From Anthopleura xanthogrammica (Eukaryota > Cnidaria > Anthozoa > Actiniaria > Actiniidae), in NCBI GenBank assembly GCA_964019055.1, contig OZ025222.1, forward strand, positions 1,657,501-1,721,500: a DNA stretch of 64,000 bases, given 5' to 3'. The notes below the pieces were generated by a model, which did no database searches, was not told the origin of the DNA, and was given only the letters and a program-made list of their open reading frames with translations. Position numbers and translations under genes: made by a program. This document shows, one piece after another, positions 11,301 to 20,610 of the stretch (positions are counted from its first letter, which is position 1; each line of letters starts with the position of its first letter).

Positions 11301-11932
11301 GCTAAAGAGGTCTCTCAGTAGACATATTAAGCGATTAAGATATTTCACCTGTACGCAGAAGGGTCAGTGATGGTTTTAAGATCATCAACAAATGGGAAGT
11401 TACTGCCATATTCCACCAAAAAACCAGTGGCGCCCCATGTACGACAGAATGGAATCAGCTGTGGAGGGAATATAATACTTATTGTTATATACCAAATGTG
11501 CATATTTCCAAGATGGCGTATATTTCGCCCCTAAAGCAGCTCTACAAAGCATTGTAATGCCAGCTCGACTCGGCCAGTTGTTTCCTCAACCTCATCCTAA
11601 TATCATGGACCTTAAAAAGACTTAAAAAGACTCATTTAAGATCCATGCTAATATCCAATAGGCAAGAAACATGTTTTTCTAATCCTTGTAGTATTCTTGA
11701 AAAAAAGAAATTTTTGTAGCTGTTTGTGGGACAATATCTTAATTGCACTTGGAAAACTGCACCTACAGCGATTGGTGTCTGAGTCGCAACCATGAATTGG
11801 GTTCAACAGTTGATGGGGAGGGGGGGGGGGGAGGTAACAGTCCAGTATGGTAAGCTTCTTACCTCCAGAAGGTAACTCATTTTAGGAGGGGCACCAGTGA
11901 AATCCAAGTGAACAAGCTTGTGGCCCTTGAAC
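2385..11932 (-). CDS. HEXD: Hexosaminidase D-like GH20 beta-N-acetylhexosaminidase, 5' end missing
   Basis: Glycoside hydrolase of family 20, expected to remove terminal beta-linked GalNAc or GlcNAc; HEXD of vertebrates is nucleo-cytoplasmic rather than lysosomal. Fourteen exons read in phase, 5' to 3': 11932-11863, 11458-11349, 10686-10599, 9953-9875, 9447-9362, 8959-8794, 7974-7906, 7778-7719, 7064-6932, 6454-6372, 5481-5394, 4936-4838, 3764-3678, 2934-2385; they encode 588 residues. Landmarks in family order are [35 protein letters not shown], the catalytic pair in [47 protein letters not shown] and [11 protein letters not shown]. The last exon adds a tail of about 100 residues rich in Ser, Gln and Thr with two polyserine runs and a basic end; how far this is conserved is unknown. 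The start codon exon was not found; by comparison with HEXD it should encode only a few residues. Introns hold at least six MITEs, a SINE and a large GGAT microsatellite. Confidence 0.93.
2974..3287. mobile_element. Long-TIR MITE with 9-bp target duplication
   Basis: Non-coding inverted-repeat element in the last intron of the hexosaminidase gene. The termini GACACGAGTGAAAAACGCAC (from 2983) and its near-complement ending at 3278 pair for most of the element's length. It is flanked on both sides by the direct repeat AGTGGTCAA (2974-2982 and 3279-3287). A 9-bp duplication with long TIRs is typical of Mutator-like elements, so a MULE-derived MITE is the best guess. Confidence 0.85.
3290..3560 (+). 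mobile_element. tRNA-derived SINE, short-tailed copy
   Basis: The head shows Pol III promoter-like boxes: A box around TAGCGGTAGTGCACTCG and B box GGGTTCGATTTC (about 3305-3352). The body contains the shared blocks CATCACATGTGAGTAGAG and a Tyr/Pro-type TCTCCCTTGATTTTAGGG segment. It ends in about one copy of the tail unit that is amplified in other copies in this window. It sits directly against the MITE ending at 3287. Confidence 0.8.
4345..4806. mobile_element. MITE-A with its left arm tandemly amplified
   Basis: Five direct copies of an 86-bp left arm start near 4345, 4429, 4515, 4602 and 4688. Each begins with ATAGACCC, a GTGACGTCA motif and CAGCTCAATTTGGAGGACAA. A single right arm closes the element at GCAAGGGGTCTATA (about 4793-4806). 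Other copies of the family in this window have one left arm and one right arm. Confidence 0.9.
4978..5315. mobile_element. MITE-C, foldback element rich in GCGACGTCGC and CAACGTTGCA
   Basis: Inverted-repeat element built of alternating GACGTCGCA and ACGTTGCATG motifs around TCACACCATG or CACACGGTG blocks. The two ends carry TTTTTTCATGCGATGTTGC and its approximate complement. Related, more decayed copies lie at about 44590-44757 and 60028-60205. It sits in the hexosaminidase intron, about 40 bp from the exon at 4838-4936. Confidence 0.8.
5660..5795. mobile_element. Small foldback element
   Basis: TCGAACTTCGCATGAGCC near 5664 pairs with GGCTCATGTAAAGTTCGA near 5750, then both continue into related flanks. 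A fragment of the same sequence (GCTCGACGTTTGACTCGAGA) recurs near 6116-6135. A non-autonomous inverted-repeat element is the simplest explanation. Confidence 0.6.
5823..6032. repeat. ATT/ATC microsatellite
   Basis: Two stretches of (ATT)n interrupted by regular ATC triplets, separated by about 80 bp of AT-rich DNA, within a hexosaminidase intron. A smaller (ATT)n lies at about 6307-6328. Confidence 0.95.
7459..7655. mobile_element. MITE-B copy 1
   Basis: Foldback element of about 200 bp. The left arm holds TAATGTTTTCCCATTTCAGA and CACGTGTCATTCCC; the right arm holds their near-complements ending in CATTACGCCCAAAG. The middle carries GCGCATGAGAAGACACATGA. The right arm has a small decay (AATGAAAAAAACATTA). 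It lies in the intron between hexosaminidase exons at 7719 and 7064. Confidence 0.9.
8004..8775. repeat. GGAT microsatellite with higher-order units
   Basis: About 770 bp of (GGAT)n with GGGA and GATT variants. Longer blocks such as GGAAGCATGGATGCATGGAG recur at about 8207, 8332 and 8740, so segments of the array were themselves duplicated. All six frames stay open for long runs, none of them coding. It lies in the hexosaminidase intron between exons 8959-8794 and 7974-7906. Confidence 0.95.
9522..9697. mobile_element. Foldback MITE, GC-rich arms
   Basis: Arms of about 60 bp, AATAGACCATTTTCGAGATG on the left and its exact complement on the right, continuing through GCGCGAGCGCTTTCAAAAAT and its complement. 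The end ATAGACC is shared with MITE-B, which hints at a common mobilising transposase. No coding potential. Confidence 0.88.
9984..10160. mobile_element. MITE-B copy 2
   Basis: Inverted copy of the family: CCATTTCAGACCACGTGTCA on the left, matched by GACACGTGGTCTGAAATGGG on the right. The inner block with TATCCATATTCATGTGTCTT is oriented opposite to copy 1. It abuts the hexosaminidase exon at 9953-9875, leaving about 30 bp for that intron's acceptor region. Confidence 0.9.
10174..10388. mobile_element. Foldback MITE with CCCCTTCACAGTT ends
   Basis: The left arm begins AATAATCCCCTTCACAGTT and continues through CCATCTTGAAAGGTAGCC; the right arm is the near-complement, GGCTACCTTTCAAGATGGC then AACTGTGAAGGGGACTATT. 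Inner arms with GAGCTTGCA and TGCAAGCTCG also pair. It is separate from, and only 14 bp from, MITE-B copy 2. Confidence 0.88.
10735..10980. repeat. Dispersed repeat, copy 1 of 2
   Basis: Shares with 15485-15720 the ordered blocks GAAGTGAATA, TGGTATAA(A/T)TTTAGACTT, CCGCTCTGGCAAACTTTG, GAATATCGTCTCATAA and CACTGGTCGCTCGACCAATC. The edges are not clear, so this may be a decayed transposon. Confidence 0.7.
10998..11116. mobile_element. MITE-A copy, right end truncated
   Basis: Starts TATAGACCCCTTTCACGTGA and carries one left arm, then the complementary TCCAAATTGAGCTGCATTCC arm. The terminal GGGGTCTATA is lost. It lies in the hexosaminidase intron between exons 11349 and 10686. Confidence 0.85.
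11136..11311. mobile_element. MITE-B copy 3
   Basis: Well-preserved arms: TTTTCCCATTTCAGACCACG on the left and CGTGGTCTGAAATGGGAAAA on the right, about 110 bp apart. It ends with a CCCAAGCTAAAGAGGTCT remnant of the family terminus. It lies 37 bp from the hexosaminidase exon at 11349. Confidence 0.9.
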
Positions 11933-11999
11933 CTTAAAATATACATTCGTTAAAACTGGAATCGTATATCGCCTATCTTTCTACTCAGCACCGTCTGTC

Positions 12000-12268
12000 T
12001 GTCCGTCCATCCTATCCCATCCATCTTATCGCATCCATCTATTCATTCATCAATCCATTGTTCCTTATTTCCTTCCTTCCATCCATCCACCCACCCACCT
12101 ACCAATCCATCCATCCATCCATCCATCCATCCATCCACCCACCCACCCATCCATCCATCCATCCATCCATCCATCCATCCATCCACCCACCTACCCATCC
12201 ATCCATCCATCCATCCATCCATCCTTCCTTCCCGATCCATTCATCCATCCATCCATCCATCCAGGCTT
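12000..12268. repeat. CATC microsatellite
   Basis: (CATC)n with CACC, CTAC and TTCC interruptions, 270 bp. It is the complementary motif to the GGAT array at 8 kb. It lies upstream of the first hexosaminidase exon that could be placed, where the missing 5' exon would be expected. Confidence 0.95.
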
Positions 12269-12591
12269 TCAATTACTAGCTAATTAATAAGCTCTCATCG
12301 GTAACCGATTGATGTGGGAAAAAAACAACCCTTTGACGTCAGAGGTTCAACAAAGAAACCAGTTTCTCCAATCACGACCCTCACAACAACTGGTTATAGA
12401 CCTGCATGAGCTTCAAGGCTAATTAACAATGACGTGATCTGTAGGTGTGTCATGTTGTGAGGGCTGCGATGCCGAACCTCAATTAATGATGCTTAATTAC
12501 TTCTTTTTTTGTACAGTTATTTTACTTACATCAACAATAAAGTAAAGTAAAAATAATCAATAAAAATATCGTATCGCACCCTGTTATTCAG

Positions 12592-12826
12592 AAGGTTGGT
12601 GAAGGTTTTGTTGCTTGTTGCATGTTGCATACCAAGCCCGAAATGCAGTATGGGTGATGTGATCATGAATTTCAAACAGCGAAAGGTCATTTGTAATTTT
12701 ACCAAACTTTGTCTGCAGGTTTTTCCAGAATATTTTCTTCTCTGCTGACATTATTTACATATGAATATAATACTGTTTAAGCCTGGTAAGCAACACGCAA
12801 CATACAACAAAATCTCCACCAACCTT
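12592..12826. mobile_element. Foldback MITE with AAGGTTGGTG ends
   Basis: AAGGTTGGTGAAGGTTTTGT at the left pairs with ACAAAATCTCCACCAACCTT at the right; the arms extend into GCTTGTTGCATGTTGC and GCAACACGCAACATAC. The interior is AT-rich and non-coding. Confidence 0.85.
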
Positions 12827-12910
12827 TTTAGAAATAGCTGTATGTTTATACTAATAACGGGAATATTTTAGTTCGTTTATCATAATATATGATTTGTGAG
12901 AAAAAACTAC

Positions 12911-13270
12911 TATCAGTAACCCGAAAGGAAATGGTAGGTATGGGCGGGGAAAAAACTACTTGGAGCCACCTTAATTAACTCCGACAGAGAAAAACAAAAA
13001 CAGCTTAATCTAAGGCTGTTTTTTATTCGCGTTTCTTGTAAGTCTATCAGTAACCCGAAAGGAAATGGAAGGTATGGGCGGGGAAAAAACTACTTTGAGC
13101 CACCTTAATTAACTCCGACAGAGAAAAACAAAAACAGCTTAATCTAAGGCTGTTTTTTATTCGCGTTTCTTGTAAGCCTATCAGTAACCCGAAAGGAAAT
13201 GGTAGGTATGGGCGGGGAAAAAACTACTTGGAGCCACCTTAATAAACTCCGACAGAGAAAAACACGAAAT
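12911..13270. repeat. Tandem triplication, 134-bp unit
   Basis: TATCAGTAACCCGAAAGGAA recurs at 12911, 13045 and 13178; the third copy is truncated after about 85 bp. Each full unit contains a small hairpin, AACAGCTTAATCTAAGGCTGTT, followed by a T run. Confidence 0.92.
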
Positions 13271-13655
13271 CACGACGTAAATATGACGAAAAATCACTAG
13301 AAAAAAAACATATTTTATAAGTAATTCTCTCCACGGTCAAGAATCTCTTGAGAGGCGGCGACTATAAAAAGCCACTCCCATGTTTTTGGCCGCGGTGTTC
13401 AAAAATCATAAATTAAACTTTACCTAATCGCAACTTTAAGTTCTATTTGAAAATCGTTGTTTTTCTTATTTTAATTCCCCAGTGATCGCGATAATTTTGA
13501 GTTCAAAGGACCACGCCTCGTTCTTGGCCGGTACTATTAAAACTATTAATTAACTTTGCTAATGAATGCTTTAGATACTAATTAGTTGACCTAATTACAA
13601 GCTAATTACACCGGGTGATGGTGCGTTATAGTTGAATGATTCGGAGCGAATATAA

Positions 13656-14024
13656 ATGGGAGTGAATTTGAAGGTCGTTCAATCAGAACTCGGTCAACTA
13701 TCAGCTACCAACAAGTCAAATCTATACAATCGTTTCTCACTTCCTAACGGGTTGAATATGAAGGACATTGCTAGTATCTCTGTTAAAAAAATAGAGTTTC
13801 CAAGTCAAAAAAGGAATAAAGTAGCTCCTCTTCTCCCCATGTCGACTGCTACTGGATTTGAGATCGTTCGAGCAAGTAAGGTTTGCATGGAGCCGTTGTT
13901 CAGAAAGGCTATAGTGCTCAAGGAAGAACAGAAGGTTGCCGACAATGGCTGGATGTTGAAATCACTGTACGATGATGGCAAGAAAAAGAACGTCAAAACT
14001 GAATTGAAAAATCAGCAAAAATGA
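13656..14024 (+). CDS. Unrecognised 122-residue ORF
   Basis: A single uninterrupted frame of 122 codons with mixed, non-repetitive composition, many lysines (calculated basic) and an acidic/basic C-terminal end (KKKNVKTELKNQQK). It has no signal peptide, membrane segment or motif I recognise. A TATA-like TATAAAAA sits at 13363-13370, about 290 bp upstream, and AT-rich DNA follows the stop. It could be a genuine lineage-restricted small protein, an exon, or chance; the absence of low complexity is the main argument for it. Confidence 0.35.
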   Translation: MGVNLKVVQSELGQLSATNKSNLYNRFSLPNGLNMKDIASISVKKIEFPSQKRNKVAPLLPMSTATGFEIVRASKVCMEPLFRKAIVLKEEQKVADNGWMLKSLYDDGKKKNVKTELKNQQK

Positions 14025-14521
14025 ACACTGAAGATCATCTTATCAAAACCATTTCTATATTTATAAAAACCGCGTAAGTCATAAGAGTTTGAAGCTAAAA
14101 TTTCCATATTTGTTTCCTTAATTTGTATTACGTGTTTTTACGTAGTAGTTGTGATTGTATACGGCTGTATAAAATTGAAATACTTTTTGCTATAGATAAG
14201 GTTGCTACTAGTTGACTTATTGCTATTTTATCTAATTATTTATCCTTTTTTTTTTTTTAACTGAATTTAATTTTTGTTCAACGCTTCTAAAGGGTTTTTA
14301 CTTCGTAAAAAAAAAAACTAGGAATTTTTCTAGTTAATTTTCTGTAATTTATCTTGTAAAAGCGTTGATTTGTTTCTACATTGTTAAAAAGTTGATGTTC
14401 AAAGTTTACATTCGATTTATGTTCAATTTAAAGTAATCATTGAGTGATTGTGCTATCTAACGATAAAAAGCTATAATATGTAGAGCTTATGGTGTCTTAA
14501 TTTTTTTTCCCATATCACCAA

Positions 14522-14757
14522 GGGCAACTGGGACGTCAGGGCACGGCTAACTCACAGATCGAATTGGAATTTTGTTCGGATTTGTGAAGGGGGAGGGGGG
14601 CTAAGAACCCGGAGAAACCCCTCGAATCACAGGGAAAGACATATAAAACACGACAAACTCTACTCACATGTGATGTCAAGTCCTGTTATCGAACCCGAGA
14701 CCCCAGAGGTGAGAGGAGAGTGCACTACCGTTACCCCTTCCTTGATTCCCTTCTGTT
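14522..14757 (-). mobile_element. tRNA-derived SINE, minus strand
   Basis: Reading the minus strand, the head has TAACGGTAGTGCACTCTCC (A box) and TCTCGGGTTCGATA (B box) at about 14755-14692. The body includes CATCACATGTGAGTAGAG in the family order. The tail is less than one unit, ending at CCGTGCCCTGACGTCCC. Confidence 0.8.
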
Positions 14758-14924
14758 TGACGGTACCTACCCCTGTGGTTGGGTCTGTTGTTTCTGGTCC
14801 ATTGCGCTTTGATAAAGTTTCTTGACCGAGTATTCAGCATTTACCAGTTGATCTCTCGTGGATTCCATAGATACTTTAGCGGCTGCTAATTCTGAAAAAA
14901 ATACGTTTGATAGAGCCATTCAGC

Positions 14925-15345
14925 TTGGGAAATAGATTGCTTATACAGTGCTTATAGGAATGGACTTGTGGTTTGAACTGGGTCAAAATTTGGCCAGACT
15001 GAATGCATATGGGAGCTATTGTTAAAACTCAAGGGAGTGGTTTGGTTAGCGAGATTTTCACAGGCCCATTCAGCTTGGCCCAATTTTGACCCATTTCAGA
15101 CCACATAGCCATTCCCTTGAGTATTGTATAAGCAATAGACCCATTCAGCTTGGCTCAGTGTTGTCCCATATCAGACCACATGACCATTCCCTTGAGTATT
15201 GTATAAGCAATAGACCCATTCAGTTTGGCTCAATTTTGTCCCATTTCAGATCACATGACCATTCCCTTGAGTATTGTATAAGCAATAGACCCATTCAGCT
15301 TGGCTCAATGTTGTCCCATTTCAGACCACACGAGAACTGTGGTAA
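14925..15345. mobile_element. MITE related to MITE-B, one arm amplified fourfold
   Basis: An 81-bp arm with CCATTCAGCTTGG, CCCATTTCAGACCACAT and CCATTCCCTTGAGTATTGTA is repeated four times from about 15062 to 15333. A single complementary arm lies on the left at about 14933-15012 (TATGGGAGC-to-CTTATAGG orientation). The open plus-strand frame over the array is a by-product. Confidence 0.8.
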
Positions 15346-15484
15346 GAGATGATTATGGTGGTGTTATTTACCTTTGAGCACTTCTGATAAGACATTCCCT
15401 GTCTGAGGCACATCGCCATGGATAACGGTGCTCCTACATACACAATATCAAAAAATAACAATAAATATATTAAAAAAACTTGAC

Positions 15485-15720
15485 TTGACTTCACCATATT
15501 TACTGAGCCTGAAGTGAATAATTGTTTTGGTATAAATTTAGACTTATTTAATATCCTGAATTTCGTCTTTCCACTTATATTATAACTTAATCTTACTTCC
15601 GCTCTGGCAAACTTTGGCAAACCTCATATTCACCGCTCGAACAGTGAATATCGTCTCATAACCACTGGTCGCTCGACCAATCACAGCGCGCTAAACTTTA
15701 TATTCAAATCCAAAATTATA
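15485..15720. repeat. Dispersed repeat, copy 2 of 2
   Basis: Second copy of the sequence at 10735-10980, matching block by block including CTGGTCGCTCGACCAATCAC. It differs by many substitutions, so the two copies are old. Confidence 0.7.
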
Positions 15721-15789
15721 ATAAAATAGAAAGATTAATTCACATTCTGCTGTTGCCCTTTCCAACAGTTTCCATTGGTTTCCATTATT

Positions 15790-16320
15790 TCCCAGTTAGG
15801 AGTCAAGAGGGTAGCATAGCGGTTGTACACTGACTCGCATCTCACTTCTGGGGTCTCAGGTTCGATTCGCAGACTCGGCATCACATGTGAGTATAGAGTT
15901 TGTTAGGTCTTTCCCTTGATCTGAGGGTTTTCTTCGGGTTCTCCTGCTTTTAATCAGCCCAGAGGTTGTTTCTGGGTTCAATCTGTGAGTTAACCATGCC
16001 CTGACTTAGATCAGCCCAGAGGTTGTTTCAGGGTTCAATCTGTGAATTAGCCATGCCCTGACTTAGATCAGCCCAGAGGTTGTTTCAGGGTTCAATCTGT
16101 GAGTTAACCATGCCCTGACTCAGATCAGCCTAGAGGTTGTTTCAGGATTCGATCTGTGAGTTAACCATGCCCTGACTCAGATCAGCCCAGAGGTTGTTTC
16201 AGGGTTCAATCTGTGAGTTAACCATACCCTGACTTAGATCAGCCCAGAGGTTGTTTCAGGGTTCGATCTGTGAGTTAGCCATACCCTGACTTAAATCAGC
16301 CCAGAGGGTGTTTCAAGGTA
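15790..16320 (+). mobile_element. tRNA-derived SINE with seven 57-bp tail units
   Basis: The head at 15795-15885 shows TAGCATAGCGGTTGTACA (A box) and CAGGTTCGATTCGC (B box). The body follows with CATCACATGTGAGTATAG. The tail is a tandem array of a 57-bp unit containing CAGCCCAGAGGTTGTTTC, at about 15953, 16010, 16067, 16125, 16182, 16239 and 16296. Confidence 0.88.
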
Positions 16321-16840
16321 TATCGATAAAATTTGTAATACGGAAGTTGAAGTTGTCTAATCTGTACATACACACAAAACCTTTGCGAAATTGAACCCTT
16401 TGAACCTTAAACAAGCTATCTAGTTGGTTTAAGGCAGCTATTAACTTGTTACGAGTAATCCATCGGTTCTTTAACAGTTCTCTCAACTCACCCGTATAGA
16501 AAAGCAACTATGATCACCAGTGCCTTCATCCACGCATCACAGGAATAACCTCGCAACAGCCTCATCTTCCCTAACTCCTATATCCCGTTCTTAACATATG
16601 TAAACATTTCTACATATCTTGAGATTTTTTTTAGCTATTTCTAGATTGGTTTGTTGCTGTGTTAATATTTTTGACAATTTTATGCAGTAATCGTTGATGC
16701 GCATCCCAGCGTAACGTAGTACCAGCACGGTCATGACATAAACAAACAAACACACGTGGTTTTACAAGTATACCAACTACTGGGCATGGGTTTGTTCAAA
16801 ACTATTTAGAAAACTAATCTAAAGTTATTTTTTCTTTTAT
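16321..16840. other. No gene seen
   Basis: AT-rich unique DNA after the SINE. No open frame of convincing composition, no clear inverted repeat. Confidence 0.6.
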
Positions 16841-17079
16841 ATCCTAATAATTTTTTCTTTTCTCTTTTTATCTTTTCTCTTGTTTTTTTCTTCTTTTTTA
16901 TCGTATTCTCATTCTTTGTTTTTTTTTTGTTGCTTTAATTATAATCAATTTCTATTTTTCGTCTTCTTTTTTATCTTCTTCTTCTCCTCCTCCTTTTTCT
17001 TCTTCTTTTTCTTTTTCTTCTTCTTCTTCTTCTTCTTCTTCTTCTTCATCTTCTTCTTTTGCTTCTTCTTCTTCTCCTT

Positions 17080-17110
<31 letters not shown>

Positions 17111-17279
17111 TACATACATACATACATACATACATACATACATACATACATACATACATACATACATACATACATACATACATACATACATACATACATA
17201 CATACATACATACATACATACATACATACATACATACATACATACATACATACATACATACATACATACATACATACAT
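16841..17279. repeat. Pyrimidine tract followed by (TACA)n
   Basis: About 230 bp of T-rich and TTC-rich sequence, then about 200 bp of nearly perfect (TACA)n from about 17079 to 17279, with a short (AC)n at 17095. Both strands are open in several frames for this reason only. Confidence 0.97.
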
Positions 17280-17847
17280 GTTTATTTGCCATACGTCAAA
17301 TTATAGTACAAGTTAAAATTATAAATTACACTCAGTTTTCAATCTAGAATACTAAATTATACATCAATATTTACAACAACAATAAAGTAATACAGTTTAA
17401 GTAATATTACAACAAAGCATTAATCTGTAAATAGTAAAATCAAGACGTAATGACAAGGTGGCCTCTTACTCTTTTTCCTTTCCTTCTTCTCACAGCGTCC
17501 CTCATCGATTAAATAATTCAGTGACTCAACCGGATCGTATTCCACGTTTTCAGCCAACTACACACATATCAACAAACATCGGTTCTATACCAATCTATTT
17601 TCCATTGTCTCAGTCCAACTTCCTTTCATGATAGTTATAATTCTGTAATCTCTTTGGTTTGACTTCCTTCTTTCCAAAACCCCCTTCCTGTGTCAACTAT
17701 TAGCATAACGGGATCTTAAGACTTCCCTAAAGATACAAGTAGAAGTCATCAAGCAACCCATGCCAGGGGTCGATGTAACGGGAAGTCTTATAAGGATTTC
17801 AAGTCCATTTCTTTGCTTTTTAGATGAATTTGAAAAGCCATACACTA

Positions 17848-18047
17848 NNNNNNNNNNNNNNNNNNNNNNNNNNNNNNNNNNNNNNNNNNNNNNNNNNNNN
17901 NNNNNNNNNNNNNNNNNNNNNNNNNNNNNNNNNNNNNNNNNNNNNNNNNNNNNNNNNNNNNNNNNNNNNNNNNNNNNNNNNNNNNNNNNNNNNNNNNNNN
18001 NNNNNNNNNNNNNNNNNNNNNNNNNNNNNNNNNNNNNNNNNNNNNNN
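17848..18047. other. Assembly gap, 200 N
   Basis: A run of exactly 200 undetermined bases, probably a scaffold gap of estimated or nominal size. Any feature inside it is invisible here. Confidence 1.
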
Positions 18048-18094
18048 TTATGAGAAAATGTTTATGATAAATAATAGTAATATTAATAAATAAA

Positions 18095-18330
18095 TAAAAT
18101 TATTGCGGATAAAAAGCCATTTCAATGTTATTGATAAAAAATGGAAACCTAGTCAATGTTGAAGATCAATGATAACAATGATGAAGAAAGCTTCTGATAA
18201 TAAATAAATTTATTGATAAAAAATAAGAAACTATGTCAATGTTGATGATCAATGATGACAATGATGATGAAAGCTTCTGATAATAAATAAACTTATTGAT
18301 AAAAAATAAGAAGCCATTTCGATGTTATGT
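18095..18330. repeat. Imperfect tandem repeat, about 90-bp unit
   Basis: Three partial units share TATTGATAAAAAAT(A)AGAA, TCAATGTTGATGATCAATGA and AAAGCTTCTGATAATAAATAAA. AT-rich and non-coding. Confidence 0.8.
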
Positions 18331-18579
18331 TTATGACCCTACTCTTTCCACCGCGGAAAGACTTGGGCATTTCCAGTCGTGTATAAACTTCACTTAACAT
18401 CGGGGAATATACGAAAAAATTTAATACTCAGAAATCAAATTTCTAGCTGTTTCACGTACTGTGAGCTTCACATACTTACTTACTTACATACATACATGAC
18501 ATACCAATGAAAAGCCATTCCAATGTTTTTAAGGGATTGTTTTACGTATGTCTGTATGGTTAGACTGACCTAATATTCA

Positions 18580-18860
18580 AGTGATGCTAACCTATTTGTA
18601 GTCTTATTTTTCACTCCTAGATTAGGTTCACGGATGTGGATTTTTTGAAGGGGGGGGGGGGGGGGGGGGAGAGTGGGTCGCGCAATGTCAAGATTTTCCT
18701 AGTACCATTCGGGGGAAGGGAAAATATTTGGAACTTACACTAGCTAGCTTATTTGTAACCTTATTTTTCACTCCTAGATTAGGTTCACGGATGTGGATTT
18801 TTTTAGAGGGGGGTCGCGTAATGTCAGTAGCTTCCGAGTACCAAAGGGGAGAGGGGGCGC
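18580..18860. repeat. Duplicated block with poly-G tract
   Basis: CTAGATTAGGTTCACGGATG with its flanks (CTTATTTTTCACTC on the left, GGGTCGCG(C/T)AATGTCA on the right) occurs twice, about 155 bp apart. The first copy has a run of about 20 G after GGATTTTTTGAA. Confidence 0.85.
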
Positions 18861-20605
18861 GTATTTTTTAAATAGAATTCGCTTCTAATTTCTTTGGGAA
18901 GGGGGTGAGAAAGGGAGCCGGTCACTTGAGTAATTTCATGGTGTTTTGGTAATTTTGGATGTGAAGTGGAGTGAGAATTAGGACCGGGATTTCAGCTAAT
19001 CCAATCACAACACTGGAATCCAGGACTATCAGGGCGCGTACTATACGAGTTTTCTACACCTAACATCTGCTACTAAACGCGATGATACTGGACGAGTCAA
19101 AGGAGTTCAGTCCATCATCACTATTGACCCTCAAAATCCATTAATGGAATAGACATACACTTTATAATTGAATTATGTGTAAATAGTACTTGTAACAATT
19201 ACCCTTTAAGCAGTACAAAAATCTAATGTAGACTCATCACCCCCCGCACTCGCCCGGGGCTTGCCTCACGCAAGTCTAGCCTGATAGAATTATAATGTTT
19301 AGTCTTTGCAGGGTCTGGAGTGTGAGGCCAAGGGAAATGTTCATTTTGAGAGAGGTCACAGCTAAATTCGCTATTGAAAATGTGTTGCATAACCGTCATA
19401 GTCATGCTTATATTTAGGAGCTAGTGAATCGTTCTAGGATGCCTAGGGGCTAGCTAACTGGTGAAACACTAAGTTACCTAGCCATTCAGTGTCAAGCTTC
19501 AGAGTCGATCTAAAGAAGGCGGAACTATTTGCATTTTGAGGGAGCCGAAATTTTCACATTTTACACTCATGGAACGAAATGACTCAATATCATTTTTTCC
19601 AGATGTTTTAAACCGAATTTCAAATTCCCTATCCTAAGGTTATAGGGACTGAGTTTCAGTCAATCCTTATATAACAAGGTAACGATGTCCTGAATGTCAA
19701 ATTCCTGGAGCGGTAGAAGGTCAGTGCCTATATATATATGGCCACGTACCACCCTTAAGGCTAAACATGCCATGGTTCTTTAAGAAGAATCTTTAACTGT
19801 TTAATATTTATCGCCTGGGGGAGAGAGATCGGAAATTCTTGTCACAATATAATCAAGATCAGAACCGCTTTGTTGGTAGTAAAAATTTCAAACACAGAAA
19901 AGCGCAGTAACTTAGCTTAGAACCAGTAATCATGGTCTTGAAATCGAAAAGGATAGATCTATACATGGAAGGGTGCAAAAAGCCAGAGGAAAGGAAGAGA
20001 TTTCACTGTTCAAAGTCGGTCGAAAAACACTTTCTTACCAAATGCACCTATATTCTAAATTTAGTAACGAAGTTTCATTTTCGAAAAAAAAAAAAAGAAA
20101 AAAAAAAAGAAAAGACCCTCCCATTGAAAGTCCTTAGAAATAATTTTCAGACCCCCTGAATTTCACCCTCCTCTTGGCATAGATAATGAATGCAGCCTTT
20201 GTTTTAGTTTGTTTTCAACATGTTTAAAGCATCTTGTCATGGCTCGTGCTTTAAGATATTCCTTGTTTAGTCTCTACTTTAGATCGGGGGTGTTTTTTTT
20301 ACGGTTGATACGGTTTTCTCTCACCTTTGATACCAAACCAGAAAACTAAATTCCATTCCTGTGAGTTCGCCTTTTCGTGACAACTCAAACTTGTGGTTTT
20401 ATCTACCTCTTGAAACAAACTCAGTACATAAAAAAACAATGGTTTTTCATTTGTTATTGTATTTTATTTTTCATCTGCCTTCCATAAAAGAACAACGCAA
20501 ATGAATTTCTTGACTAGATCAGTCTTCACTGAGTTATTTATCACTTAAAAAAATGAATGCTTATCAATGAAAGATTAATGGTTAAAAATCTACTCCATCC
20601 AGTTC
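18861..20605. other. No gene seen
   Basis: Low-copy AT-rich DNA. The longest open frames are under 80 codons and look random. There is an A-rich tract at about 20083-20115. Confidence 0.6.
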
Positions 20606-20610
20606 CCCTC

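Noticed and set aside
15940..16320. Regularly spaced 57-bp units considered as a CRISPR-like array
   Set aside because: There are no unique spacers between repeats; the units are contiguous, and the genome is eukaryotic.
16880..17347. Phe-rich and Tyr-Ile-His-Thr repeat frame
   Set aside because: T-rich tract plus (TACA)n; no coding signal.
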